Positions 1-5,356 of a DNA stretch of 5,356 nt are shown here, piece after piece. Positions within the stretch are counted from its first letter, which is position 1, and each line of letters opens with the position of its first letter. Position numbers and translations under genes: made by a program. Location of the stretch: the NCBI GenBank assembly GCA_025363495.1, contig JANYDR010000445.1, positions 1 to 5,356 on the forward strand. Direction: 5' to 3'. This stretch comes from Cyclobacteriaceae bacterium (GTDB lineage: Bacteria; Bacteroidota; Bacteroidia; Cytophagales; Cyclobacteriaceae). Under the pieces are notes generated by a model. It made no database searches, was not told the origin of the DNA, and was given only the letters and a program-made list of their open reading frames with translations.

Positions 1-510
1 ATTAATAATGCTGGCAATGCTCATGGCCTTGATCCTATTCAATCAGGTAATGTAGATGATTGGGATGCGATGATGGATATTAATGTTAAAGGGTTGTTGT
101 ATGTATCACGTGAGGTTTTGCCCGGGATGGTAGAGCGTAAATCAGGGCATGTTATAAATTTGGGATCAATCGCAGGTAGAGAAGTTTATGCCGGAGGGAA
201 TGTCTATTGTGCAAGTAAGTTTGCTGTGGAGGCACTTACCCGTAGCATGCGCATCGATCTCAATGCCGCTGGAATAAAAGTTACGGCTATTCAGCCTGGC
301 CTGGTCGATACAGAGTTTTCAATCGTTCGCTTTAAAGGTGATACTGAACGTGCGGCAAATGCTTATAAAGGAATGGTACCATTACGGGGAGAGGATATTG
401 CAGATCTGATATTGTTTGCGCTCACCAGGCCAGCACATGTAGTGGTGGCGGATCTGGTGGTATTTCCGGTGGCGCAGGCAAGTGCAACGGTGGTGAATCG
501 TGTCGGGTGA
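1..510 (+). CDS. YdfG-like short-chain dehydrogenase/reductase, 5' end missing
   Basis: This is the C-terminal 169 residues of a classical short-chain dehydrogenase. The frame is open from base 1 and ends at the TGA at 508-510. Numbering from base 1, the NNAG motif is at residues 2-5, the structural or catalytic Asn is N28 in DINVKG, Ser is S56 in LGSIAG, and the YxxxK pair is Y69/K73. The PGLVDTEFS segment follows. The Ser-Tyr spacing of 13 residues and the phrases LPGMVER, YAGGNVY and VRFKG match my recollection of Escherichia coli YdfG, an NADP-dependent 3-hydroxy acid (L-allo-threonine, 3-hydroxypropionate/malonic semialdehyde) dehydrogenase. That assignment of substrate is by resemblance only. 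About 78 N-terminal residues, including the TGxxxGIG dinucleotide-binding loop, should lie left of the window. The protein is expected to be a soluble cytoplasmic oxidoreductase. All visible catalytic residues are intact, so it appears functional. Confidence 0.93.
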   Translation: MNNAGNAHGLDPIQSGNVDDWDAMMDINVKGLLYVSREVLPGMVERKSGHVINLGSIAGREVYAGGNVYCASKFAVEALTRSMRIDLNAAGIKVTAIQPGLVDTEFSIVRFKGDTERAANAYKGMVPLRGEDIADLILFALTRPAHVVVADLVVFPVAQASATVVNRVG

Positions 511-536
511 TGATAATCTATCAAGGATCTGGCGTA

Positions 537-590
537 ACTTTTATATTTAAGATTTAGCAATTTGACATTTTAGATTTTTTACTAAAATAC
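537..590. repeat. AT-rich degenerate repeat-like tract
   Basis: Bases 537-548 read ACTTTTATATTT, one mismatch from the ACTTTTACATTT copies at 2605-2616 and 3095-3106. Short GATTT and ACATTTT words follow (551-555, 565-571, 573-577), much as they do after the copy at 2605. It may belong to the same family of dispersed AT-rich intergenic sequence. The similarity is short and low in complexity, so chance is not excluded. Confidence 0.35.
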
Positions 591-670
591 TTGCGATCCA
601 TGGTGCAATAAGTCTGATTTTTGAAATTCCTTTTCCTGCTTTCTCAAGCTCGGCCTTTTCGCTCAGATGT

Positions 671-721
671 CAAATCACACGGGTTGCCTCGATAAATTAA
701 AAAGGAACCCGTTGTGATTTG
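671..721. repeat. Long imperfect palindrome (15-bp stem, one bulge)
   Basis: The left arm 671-685 (CAAATCACACGGGTT) pairs with the right arm 706-721 (AACCCGTTGTGATTTG). All 15 left bases are matched and one base is bulged in the right arm. The loop is 20 bases, 686-705. No run of T follows the stem on either strand, so it is not a canonical intrinsic terminator, although it lies downstream of the SDR gene. It could be a weak terminator, a mRNA-stabilising hairpin, a protein-binding palindrome or a REP-like repeat. The sequence alone does not decide. Confidence 0.7.
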
Positions 722-820
722 CTTTCGACAAACGATCTTCATGAAGCAAGCTGATTATTCCCATAACAATTTGCTAATCTCCTCTCTTTTCCAAAACTTC
801 GGAGGAATTCTACCCCTATT

Positions 821-1594
821 ATGAAGAAAACCATCCGGAGCTTTTCGCTCATTATCAATTACAAGACGTTTATTATCACGGCACTCTCAGTTATCTCTAC
901 GTATTTCTGTTATCAGTTTGACCTTACGGCAAAATTCCCCGATATGCTCGTGGGTGTTGCCATTGTCTTTCCGGTAGTATTTTCAATCGGGTCTGCATAC
1001 AACAGAAGAGAAACGGCGTTGCAGCGGTGGGCGGATTTCAGGGGACATGCTATTGCAATTTATTATGCAACCCGCGACTGGACAGCCAACAAGGAAAATG
1101 ATCTGCCCCAGCGTAGTCGCGAGACGACCACTGAAATGATGCATCTGATGAAAGCGCTGCTTCGCGGCGAGCGTAACGAGTGGCAGGAAAAGGAAGCAAA
1201 ACTTTTTAAACTTTTTTCGAAACTTTCATTAATCACCATGGAGATGAGGAATTATGGGGTGCAAAGCGGAGAAATTTCACGCGTGAGTCAGTATGTGAGT
1301 AAAATGATCATTGCGTTTGATAATCTTAAAATCATTTTTATTTACCGTACTCCCATTACGCTACGTGCCTATAGCAAAGTCTTTATTTATATTTTTCCCA
1401 TCATCTACGGACCTTACTTTGCCAGTACATTTCATGATTTCTCTGCATCATTGGAATACGTCATGCCGGTGCTCTATAGCTTTATTTTGGTGAGCCTTGA
1501 CAATATCCAGGACCACCTTGAGAATCCTTTTGACCAGGTGGGGGAGGATGATATTGATATTGACGCAGATGAGACGAGTAGGTTGCTTGATTGA
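821..1594 (+). CDS. Bestrophin-like membrane protein (putative anion channel)
   Basis: A 257-residue protein with four predicted membrane segments, at about residues 16-33, 41-60, 184-203 and 211-226. A long, charged, helical cytoplasmic stretch lies between the second and third. This 2+2 arrangement is that of bestrophins (RFP-TM/UPF0187 family), pentameric chloride-type channels of the inner membrane. Residues 60-74, with A(Y)NRR..TALQRW.DFR, resemble the family's FRNNxAYxRWWExR motif. YRTPIT at 175-180 recalls the conserved Pro-containing turn before TM3. ENPF followed by an acidic run at 234-250 recalls the bestrophin ENPFG..D.DL signature. At 257 residues it is somewhat shorter than the roughly 300 usual for bacterial bestrophins. 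The match is by motif and topology and is partial, so the ion selectivity is not claimed. The ATG at 821 is the first good start, and a GGAGG lies 15 bases upstream, an unusually long spacing. The gene converges on the TPR gene 34 bases away. Confidence 0.62.
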   Translation: MKKTIRSFSLIINYKTFIITALSVISTYFCYQFDLTAKFPDMLVGVAIVFPVVFSIGSAYNRRETALQRWADFRGHAIAIYYATRDWTANKENDLPQRSRETTTEMMHLMKALLRGERNEWQEKEAKLFKLFSKLSLITMEMRNYGVQSGEISRVSQYVSKMIIAFDNLKIIFIYRTPITLRAYSKVFIYIFPIIYGPYFASTFHDFSASLEYVMPVLYSFILVSLDNIQDHLENPFDQVGEDDIDIDADETSRLLD

Positions 1595-1598
1595 GCAC

Positions 1599-1619
1599 CT
1601 GCAACCTGGAACTTGCGAC
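1599..1619. repeat. Three imperfect 7-bp tandem units in a convergent junction
   Basis: CTGCAAC, CTGGAAC and TTGCGAC lie head to tail between the stop of the bestrophin-like gene and the stop of the TPR gene. Each unit differs from the first at one or two positions. No hairpin with a T-run is present, so it is not a recognisable bidirectional terminator. It may be a small heptamer microsatellite or chance. Confidence 0.4.
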
Positions 1620-1628
1620 TGAGCGGCG

Positions 1629-2543
1629 TTACTTACAATCCTTCAAATAGGGAGTGGCATTTCCATCTCCAAGATCAGATGCCATTATAAAGTCTTCGCA
1701 AGCAGCTTTTTTATTGCCCAGCTTCTTCCTGGTCAGGCCGCGATTGTAATAAGCGGCGGCATAGACAGAATCAATTTCAATCGCTCTGTTGTAATCCTCA
1801 ATTGCCTCGTTTGGTTTGCCGGAATCATCCAATACATCTCCGCGCAATACATACGCCTTCGCATAGGTAGGCGCCAGTTCAATTGCCTTGGAGTAGTCAG
1901 CAATAGCTTTATCGAAATTCTCTATCATATAATGGGCATCACCGCGATCAAGAAAATAGACCATTTCAGTTGATTTGAGATCAATAGCTTTTCCAAACTC
2001 TTCAATGGCTTTATTATAGTCTTTCAGATCATAGGTCACGTCGCCCAGAGCGTAATGTGCTGAAGCATTACTATTATTAAGTTGGATTGCTTTCTCCAGG
2101 TCAGCTTTTGCGTTGGTGAAATCACCCATGGCAAGATATGTTTTGCCACGCCCGACAAGTGCACTGTCATAATTAGCACGAAGCTCCAGTGCTTTGGTAT
2201 AGTCTTTCAGAGCTTCGTCAAATTTGGTAAGCTCCCAGTAAACATCACCACGGTTAAGATATACAACAGGCTTGATGGTTTTGTCTGAGGTTAGCGAAAT
2301 AGCTTTGTTATAATCGGAGAGAGAGCCTTCAAAATCATCCAGGTCGAATTTGGCATTACCCCTGTTGAAATACGCATCGATATTTTTATCATCCAGCAAG
2401 ATTGTAGAATCGAACTTGGCAATAGCACCAGCGAAATCATAAGCCTTAAGTTTGACAATACCCTGATTGAATAATTGATCTGACTTACTTGCGCAAGCAG
2501 AAATCATTGCCACTCCAAGCAAAAAGAGGATTATTTTTTTCAT
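1629..2543 (-). CDS. TPR-repeat lipoprotein
   Basis: A 304-residue exported protein. Residues 1-17 form a lipoprotein signal: KK at 2-3, a hydrophobic core, and the lipobox ISAC with the acylated Cys at 17. Ser-Lys-Ser-Asp after the Cys gives no clear retention signal, so the location is periplasm-facing inner or outer membrane. The rest is about eight 34-residue tetratricopeptide repeats, roughly 21-54, 55-88, 93-126, 127-160, 161-193, 194-227, 228-261 and 262-295. They carry the usual W/Y-x-RG-x(n)-A-x-x-D-Y-x-KAI-x-L pattern, and a four-residue insert (89-92) separates units 2 and 3. The last repeat ends in KKAACEDFIMASDLGDGNA, a C-terminal cap common in Bacteroidota TPR proteins. TPRs form a superhelical scaffold for protein-protein contacts. 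The partner is unknown. The ATG at 2541-2543 gives a complete signal peptide and is well supported. A possible promoter lies just upstream. Confidence 0.93.
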   Translation of the reverse strand: MKKIILFLLGVAMISACASKSDQLFNQGIVKLKAYDFAGAIAKFDSTILLDDKNIDAYFNRGNAKFDLDDFEGSLSDYNKAISLTSDKTIKPVVYLNRGDVYWELTKFDEALKDYTKALELRANYDSALVGRGKTYLAMGDFTNAKADLEKAIQLNNSNASAHYALGDVTYDLKDYNKAIEEFGKAIDLKSTEMVYFLDRGDAHYMIENFDKAIADYSKAIELAPTYAKAYVLRGDVLDDSGKPNEAIEDYNRAIEIDSVYAAAYYNRGLTRKKLGNKKAACEDFIMASDLGDGNATPYLKDCK

Positions 2544-2564
2544 GGATATGAGTATTTAGGCTGT

Positions 2565-2596
2565 TGAAGTTATAAACGAACTCATACAATTGCAAA
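2565..2596 (-). promoter_or_regulatory. Possible Bacteroidota-type promoter of the TPR gene
   Basis: Read on the minus strand, TTTG (2593-2596) is followed after 20 bases by TAACTTCA (2565-2572). The Bacteroidota primary-sigma consensus is TTTG, about 19 bases, TAnnTTTG. The -33 box matches fully and the -7 box matches four of its six fixed positions. Transcription would start shortly downstream, giving a very short leader before the ATG at 2543. The match is modest in an AT-rich region. Confidence 0.3.
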
Positions 2597-2629
2597 TCTC
2601 ACTGACTTTTACATTTAATATTGAGATTT
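2594..2629. repeat. 8-bp perfect inverted repeat upstream of the TPR gene
   Basis: AAATCTCA (2594-2601) and TGAGATTT (2622-2629) are exact reverse complements separated by 20 bases. The left arm overlaps the proposed -33 box of the TPR promoter, and the loop contains the ACTTTTACATTT word at 2605-2616. It could be an operator, the end of a repeat element, or chance in AT-rich DNA. Confidence 0.4.
2605..2616 (+). repeat. ACTTTTACATTT copy 1, downstream end of the four-helix gene
   Basis: An exact 12-base match to 3095-3106 in direct orientation and to 3161-3172 in inverted orientation. With the inverted copy it brackets a 568-base segment that contains the whole four-helix-bundle gene. The words around it (GAGATTTTTAGATTTG after it) are of the same AT-rich style as other intergenic parts of the window. 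Confidence 0.5.
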
Positions 2630-2662
2630 TTAGATTTGTTATTGCAATGGATTCCCCGTAGA

Positions 2663-3028
2663 TCAACTTTGGGTGCCTTCATTACCTTTTGCAGTAATAA
2701 TGCTTTTCGTGAATATTGCGACAAGTTCTTTATTTTCTTCAATTATGGAGTTTTCGTGAATTAACGATTTGAGATGAAGCAATTTTAAGCACAGAACTGT
2801 TTCTCGTAACCCCTTTAAAATGATTTTCAACTTATGAATGAAATCCCTTCTCGATTCTGCGGCTTGAGCTTCTCCATAATTTAAAACTGGAGAGGTGCCC
2901 GACCGTAACAGTTGATTTCCTAAATAATTGCCCACTTTGTTATTGGGGAGATTTTCTACGATGGTGATAATTTTGACCCCGAATTCCAGAAGTCTTTCTT
3001 CCAGGTCATATCTTCTTGAGTTTTCCAT
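2663..3028 (-). CDS. Four-helix-bundle protein, 23S rRNA IVP family
   Basis: A complete 121-residue protein of the four-helix-bundle family first known from open frames inside 23S rRNA intervening sequences of Leptospira and Coxiella (IVP/S23, PF05635/TIGR02436). The length is typical. Helix 1 covers about residues 8-27 (YDLEERLLEFGVKIITIVEN). The signature follows: QLLRSGTS at 39-46, NYGEAQAAESRRDF at 50-63 and HKLKIILKGLRET at 65-77. Two further helices are at about 78-90 and 94-113. Relatives assemble as pentameric bundles with a basic surface, and one branch (Avd) assists diversity-generating retroelements. The free-standing genes, frequent in Bacteroidota, have no established role. No rRNA, reverse transcriptase or template/variable repeat is visible here, so neither role is supported locally. 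The ATG at 3026-3028 agrees with family N-termini. The gene lies 119 bases from the TPR gene and 144 from the exported-protein gene, in AT-rich repeat-like DNA. Confidence 0.93.
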   Translation of the reverse strand: MENSRRYDLEERLLEFGVKIITIVENLPNNKVGNYLGNQLLRSGTSPVLNYGEAQAAESRRDFIHKLKIILKGLRETVLCLKLLHLKSLIHENSIIEENKELVAIFTKSIITAKGNEGTQS

Positions 3029-3094
3029 GACTCAAATTTCCATACTTAGGATTGAATTTTAGTATTATTTGGTGTACGGATTTCCTGATCATTT

Positions 3095-3172
3095 ACTTTT
3101 ACATTTTCGATTTGGAGTTTTTTATTATAAATTAATTTGAAATGTTAAACTTTGAATTTAAAATGTAAAAGT
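3095..3172. repeat. 13-bp perfect inverted repeat between two minus-strand genes
   Basis: ACTTTTACATTTT (3095-3107) and its exact reverse complement (3160-3172) are separated by 52 AT-rich bases. The right arm ends one base before the TAA (3173-3175) of the exported-protein gene. On the minus strand it therefore follows that stop immediately and precedes the four-helix gene. The long loop and AT-only stem make a poor terminator. It looks more like repeat ends. A third copy of the 12-mer core is at 2605-2616. Confidence 0.65.
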
Positions 3173-3724
3173 TTAGCGTACCCTCACACTCCTCATTATC
3201 TCATGCGCAGTTTCCTGCCAATCTTCCCGTTGATCTTTTGGGCAACTAAAGGTGAATACAAGAGTACGCTCTTTTTCCACGAGGTATTGAATGAAGGTGT
3301 ATTTCAAAATTGGGTCTTGATAGCCTTGCTTTCTTCTATCGCCTGAGATACGTGATTCAAATTCAAAGTAGATGAACTTCTTCTTTTTGAGAAGTTGTGT
3401 TCCTTCGCCTATCAGATCCACTTTGTCGTAAAGATTGAAAAGTCCCGACTTAAAAAATTTCTGAGCCATTTCAACATCTCCATCCGGCCAGTTGGTAGCC
3501 GAGATATTGACACTAAAATCTATGGTGCGCTCCTGATTTGTATAGGCACCCAAAGGTGCTCTGACAGATGGATACCGCTGAGCTATATCATCAGGGGTCA
3601 TAGGATACAATGTGGCAGGCAAAGAAACAGTCACGCCGTCCGAAACCTTGGTTTTCACAAGCCCTGTGGATGCAAAGGAAGTCGCAATCAGAAATATTAT
3701 TATGATGGAGAGGTTTTTAAGCAT
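3173..3724 (-). CDS. Exported protein of unknown function, possibly PsbP/DcrB-like
   Basis: A 183-residue protein from the ATG at 3722-3724. A longer frame is open to a TTG at 3758-3760, but it would put 12 polar residues (RVNYYNFTPEI) before the signal peptide, so the ATG is preferred. Residues 1-18 (MLKNLSIIIIFLIATSFA) are a Sec signal peptide, with likely cleavage after SFA and no lipobox. The mature part is an alpha/beta-looking domain: VTVSLPATLYPMTPDDIAQRYP at 31-52, FSVNIS at 70-75, a helix near 84-99, FIYFEFES at 117-124, YTFIQYLVEKERTLVFTFSCP at 142-162, and a closing helix with MRSVRV at 177-182. The order, from a strand with SLP through a paired beta hairpin to a terminal 'imrSv' helix, resembles small PsbP/DcrB (DUF1795-like) proteins. 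This is a fold-level guess, and no catalytic residues are recognised. It is divergent from aspS. Confidence 0.8.
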   Translation of the reverse strand: MLKNLSIIIIFLIATSFASTGLVKTKVSDGVTVSLPATLYPMTPDDIAQRYPSVRAPLGAYTNQERTIDFSVNISATNWPDGDVEMAQKFFKSGLFNLYDKVDLIGEGTQLLKKKKFIYFEFESRISGDRRKQGYQDPILKYTFIQYLVEKERTLVFTFSCPKDQREDWQETAHEIMRSVRVR

Positions 3725-3755
3725 TATTTCAGGAGTGAAATTGTAATAATTAACA

Positions 3756-3776
3756 CGCAAGGTTTATTAACTTGCG
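3756..3776. promoter_or_regulatory. Small inverted repeat in the divergent spacer before aspS
   Basis: CGCAAG (3756-3761) and CTTGCG (3771-3776) are exact reverse complements around a 9-base AT-rich centre. They sit in the 75-base region (3725-3799) between the divergent exported-protein gene and aspS, where both promoters must lie or overlap. It could bind a regulator or form a leader hairpin. No promoter boxes of good quality could be assigned in this spacer. Confidence 0.35.
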
Positions 3777-3799
3777 CGCCCAAAATTAATCAATTTAAG

Positions 3800-5356
3800 A
3801 TGCTTAGGACACATACTTGCGGTGAACTGCGAATTAGCGATGTTAACAAGACAGTAATCCTGACGGGCTGGGTTCAGCGCCTGCGTGATAAGGGCAGTCT
3901 ACTATGGGTTGATCTCCGTGACCGTTATGGTATCACCCAACTATTTTTGGAAGAAGGTAAATCAGACCCTAAACTGATGGTGGCAGCACGGCATTTGGGT
4001 CGTGAATTTGTGGTAAAAGTCACAGGCACTGTTGCGGAACGGCTTTCAAAAAATGATAAAATTCCTACCGGCGAGATTGAAATAAAAGTGGAAGGAATTG
4101 AAGTCCTGAATGAGTCGAAAACTCCTCCGTTTACCATTGAAGAAAATACAGATGGCGGGGATGACCTTCGAATGAAGTATCGATATCTCGATTTGCGACG
4201 AACTCCCGTTCGCGAAAGTCTGCAACTACGTCATAAGATGGCGCAGCAGACTCGTGTTTATCTGGATAGCTTGGATTTTATTGAGGTGGAAACGCCTGTG
4301 TTAATAAAATCAACACCGGAAGGAGCCCGAGATTTTGTTGTTCCATCACGAATGAACAACGGTGAGTTCTATGCATTGCCTCAATCGCCGCAAACATTCA
4401 AGCAATTATTAATGGTATCCGGCTTTGACCGCTACTATCAGATCGTAAAATGTTTCCGTGATGAGGATTTGCGTGCTGATCGTCAGCCGGAGTTTACTCA
4501 GATCGATTGTGAAATGGCATTCATTACGCAGGAAGATATCTTGAGCACATTTGAAGGAATGGTTCGTCATTTGTTTAAGAATGTAAAAGGCATTGATATG
4601 CCATCGGTGCCTCATATGACGTACGCCGATGCCATGAAGTACTATGGTTCTGACAAACCGGACACCCGTTTTGAAATGAAGTTTTCTGAATTAACGGAAT
4701 TAACAAAAGGTAAAGGCTTTCCCGTGTTTGATCAGGCGGAACTTGTTGTAGCAATTAGCGCAATGGGATGTGCCACTTACACCCGTAAACAAATTGATGA
4801 GCTGACAGAATTTGTAAAGCGTCCCCAGATCGGTGCCAAAGGACTGGTGTGGGTGCGTTATGAATTGAATGGTACCCTTAAATCTTCAGCTGACAAATTT
4901 TATTCAGAAGAGGAATTAAAAAAATGGGCGGTGGCTTGCAATGCTCAACCGGGTGATTTGATTTTGGTTCTCGCCGGCGAAGCAGATAGAACCCGCAAAG
5001 CGTTGGGCGAATTACGTCTGTTGATAGCAAGTCAGTTGGGATTACGTGATAAAAACAAATTTGCTGCACTCTGGGTCATCGACTTTCCATTGTTGGAATG
5101 GAATGAAGAGACAAATCGCTTTCATGCTATGCATCATCCATTCACCTCACCGAAACGTGAGGACTTACCGTTGCTTGATAGTGATCCTGGAAAAGTCCGG
5201 GCCAACGCATATGACATGGTAATCAATGGAACAGAAGTTGGAGGCGGATCCATTCGTATACATGATCGCCCCACACAACAGTTGATGTTCAGCAAGCTTG
5301 GATTCTCTGAAGAAGAGGCTAAGAAACAGTTCGGCTTTTTGATGGAAGCTTTTGAA
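3800..5356 (+). CDS. aspS: Aspartyl-tRNA synthetase, 3' end missing
   Basis: A class II aminoacyl-tRNA synthetase that charges tRNA-Asp with aspartate using ATP, in the cytoplasm. 519 residues are present of the roughly 580-590 usual for the bacterial type. The ATG at 3800 opens MLRTHTCGELR, which aligns with the E. coli start MRTEYCGQLR. Residues 1 to about 105 are the OB-fold anticodon-binding domain (GWVQRLRDKGSL at 23-34). The catalytic core includes STPEGARDF (171-179), QSPQ (195-198) and motif 2 FRDEDLRADRQPEFTQID (219-236) with the ATP-binding Arg220. The bacterial GAD insertion domain falls at about 285-410. HHPFTSP (445-451) and GTEVGGGSIRIHD (477-489, with Glu479) complete the visible active site. 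Motif 3 (GLDR) and the C-terminal tail lie past the right edge. The frame is unbroken. Position 31 is Lys, not the His typical of many non-discriminating bacterial enzymes. Confidence 0.98.
   Translation, partial: MLRTHTCGELRISDVNKTVILTGWVQRLRDKGSLLWVDLRDRYGITQLFLEEGKSDPKLMVAARHLGREFVVKVTGTVAERLSKNDKIPTGEIEIKVEGIEVLNESKTPPFTIEENTDGGDDLRMKYRYLDLRRTPVRESLQLRHKMAQQTRVYLDSLDFIEVETPVLIKSTPEGARDFVVPSRMNNGEFYALPQSPQTFKQLLMVSGFDRYYQIVKCFRDEDLRADRQPEFTQIDCEMAFITQEDILSTFEGMVRHLFKNVKGIDMPSVPHMTYADAMKYYGSDKPDTRFEMKFSELTELTKGKGFPVFDQAELVVAISAMGCATYTRKQIDELTEFVKRPQIGAKGLVWVRYELNGTLKSSADKFYSEEELKKWAVACNAQPGDLILVLAGEADRTRKALGELRLLIASQLGLRDKNKFAALWVIDFPLLEWNEETNRFHAMHHPFTSPKREDLPLLDSDPGKVRANAYDMVINGTEVGGGSIRIHDRPTQQLMFSKLGFSEEEAKKQFGFLMEAFE

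Larger units (their letters stand above)
511..820. other. 310-base intergenic region, no gene seen
   Basis: This lies between the SDR stop and the start of the bestrophin-like gene, which run in the same direction. I see no convincing coding frame or RNA gene. It holds an AT-rich tract at about 537-590 and a long palindrome at 671-721, both listed separately. A GGAGG at 801-805 lies 15 bases before the ATG at 821, too far for an ordinary Shine-Dalgarno. No clear Bacteroidota promoter (TTTG and TAnnTTTG boxes at proper spacing) was found. The promoter of the downstream gene presumably lies here but cannot be placed. Confidence 0.7.

Noticed and set aside
671..721. Intrinsic terminator or integron attC site
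   Set aside because: There is no T-run after the stem on either strand. The attC core pattern (GTTRRRY with RYYYAAC) is not matched at the arm ends, and no integrase or cassette array is near.
1311..1493. 60-codon plus-strand open frame within the bestrophin-like gene
   Set aside because: It is an out-of-frame reading of the membrane-coding region, hydrophobic for that reason and without its own start signals.
1595..1628. Bidirectional terminator between convergent genes
   Set aside because: Only a 4-bp GCAA/TTGC pairing can be formed and there is no T- or A-run.
2663..3028. Diversity-generating retroelement accessory gene (avd)
   Set aside because: Avd belongs to the same fold family, but no reverse transcriptase, template repeat or variable repeat is present in the window, and the signature matches the general IVP-type proteins.
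2663..3028. True intervening sequence inside a 23S rRNA gene
   Set aside because: The flanks are protein genes and AT-rich spacer, with no recognisable rRNA sequence on either side.
2544..3175. Toxin-antitoxin or phage-defence module
   Set aside because: The neighbours are a TPR lipoprotein and a small exported protein. No nuclease, toxin or antitoxin signature is visible.
3152..3346. 64-codon plus-strand open frame
   Set aside because: It lies opposite the exported-protein gene, has no family resemblance and runs through the inverted repeat. It is a shadow frame.
3725..3760. N-terminal extension of the exported protein from a TTG codon
   Set aside because: It would place 12 polar residues ahead of a clean signal peptide. 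The ATG at 3722-3724 gives a normal export signal.
3925..5069. Several minus-strand open frames of 63-70 codons opposite aspS
   Set aside because: They are antisense shadows of a well-conserved gene and resemble no known proteins.

Overview
The window reads as chromosomal DNA of a member of the Bacteroidota, most likely a Cytophagales-type bacterium. This is inferred, not proven. The grounds are moderate GC in genes with AT-rich intergenic DNA, starts that mostly lack a well-spaced Shine-Dalgarno, a stand-alone four-helix-bundle (23S rRNA IVP family) gene, and a TPR lipoprotein of a kind common in that phylum. Six protein genes are supported. No RNA gene, CRISPR array or classical insertion sequence is visible.

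Layout: (1) bases 1-510, + strand: the C-terminal two thirds of a YdfG-like short-chain dehydrogenase, cut by the left edge. (2) 511-820: a 310-base gene-free stretch with an AT-rich repeat-like tract and a strong 15-bp imperfect palindrome at 671-721. (3) 821-1594, +: a four-TM membrane protein resembling bestrophin-type anion channels. (4) 1595-1628: a short convergent junction with three imperfect 7-bp tandem units. (5) 1629-2543, -: an outer-membrane or periplasmic lipoprotein built of about eight TPR units. (6) 2663-3028, -: a four-helix-bundle protein of the 23S-rRNA intervening-sequence family, lying in AT-rich DNA with three copies of one 12-mer around it. (7) 3173-3724, -: a small exported protein of unknown function, possibly PsbP/DcrB-like. 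(8) 3800-5356, +: aspS, aspartyl-tRNA synthetase, cut by the right edge just before class II motif 3.

The genes do not form one pathway. The three minus-strand genes are separated by 119 and 144 bases and are probably transcribed separately. aspS is divergent from the exported-protein gene across a 75-base spacer. The part most worth a second look is 2594-3175. There the four-helix-bundle gene sits between inverted copies of ACTTTTACATTT, and one copy directly abuts the stop codon of the neighbouring gene. This looks like a small inserted cassette, although no transposase or target-site duplication can be seen.
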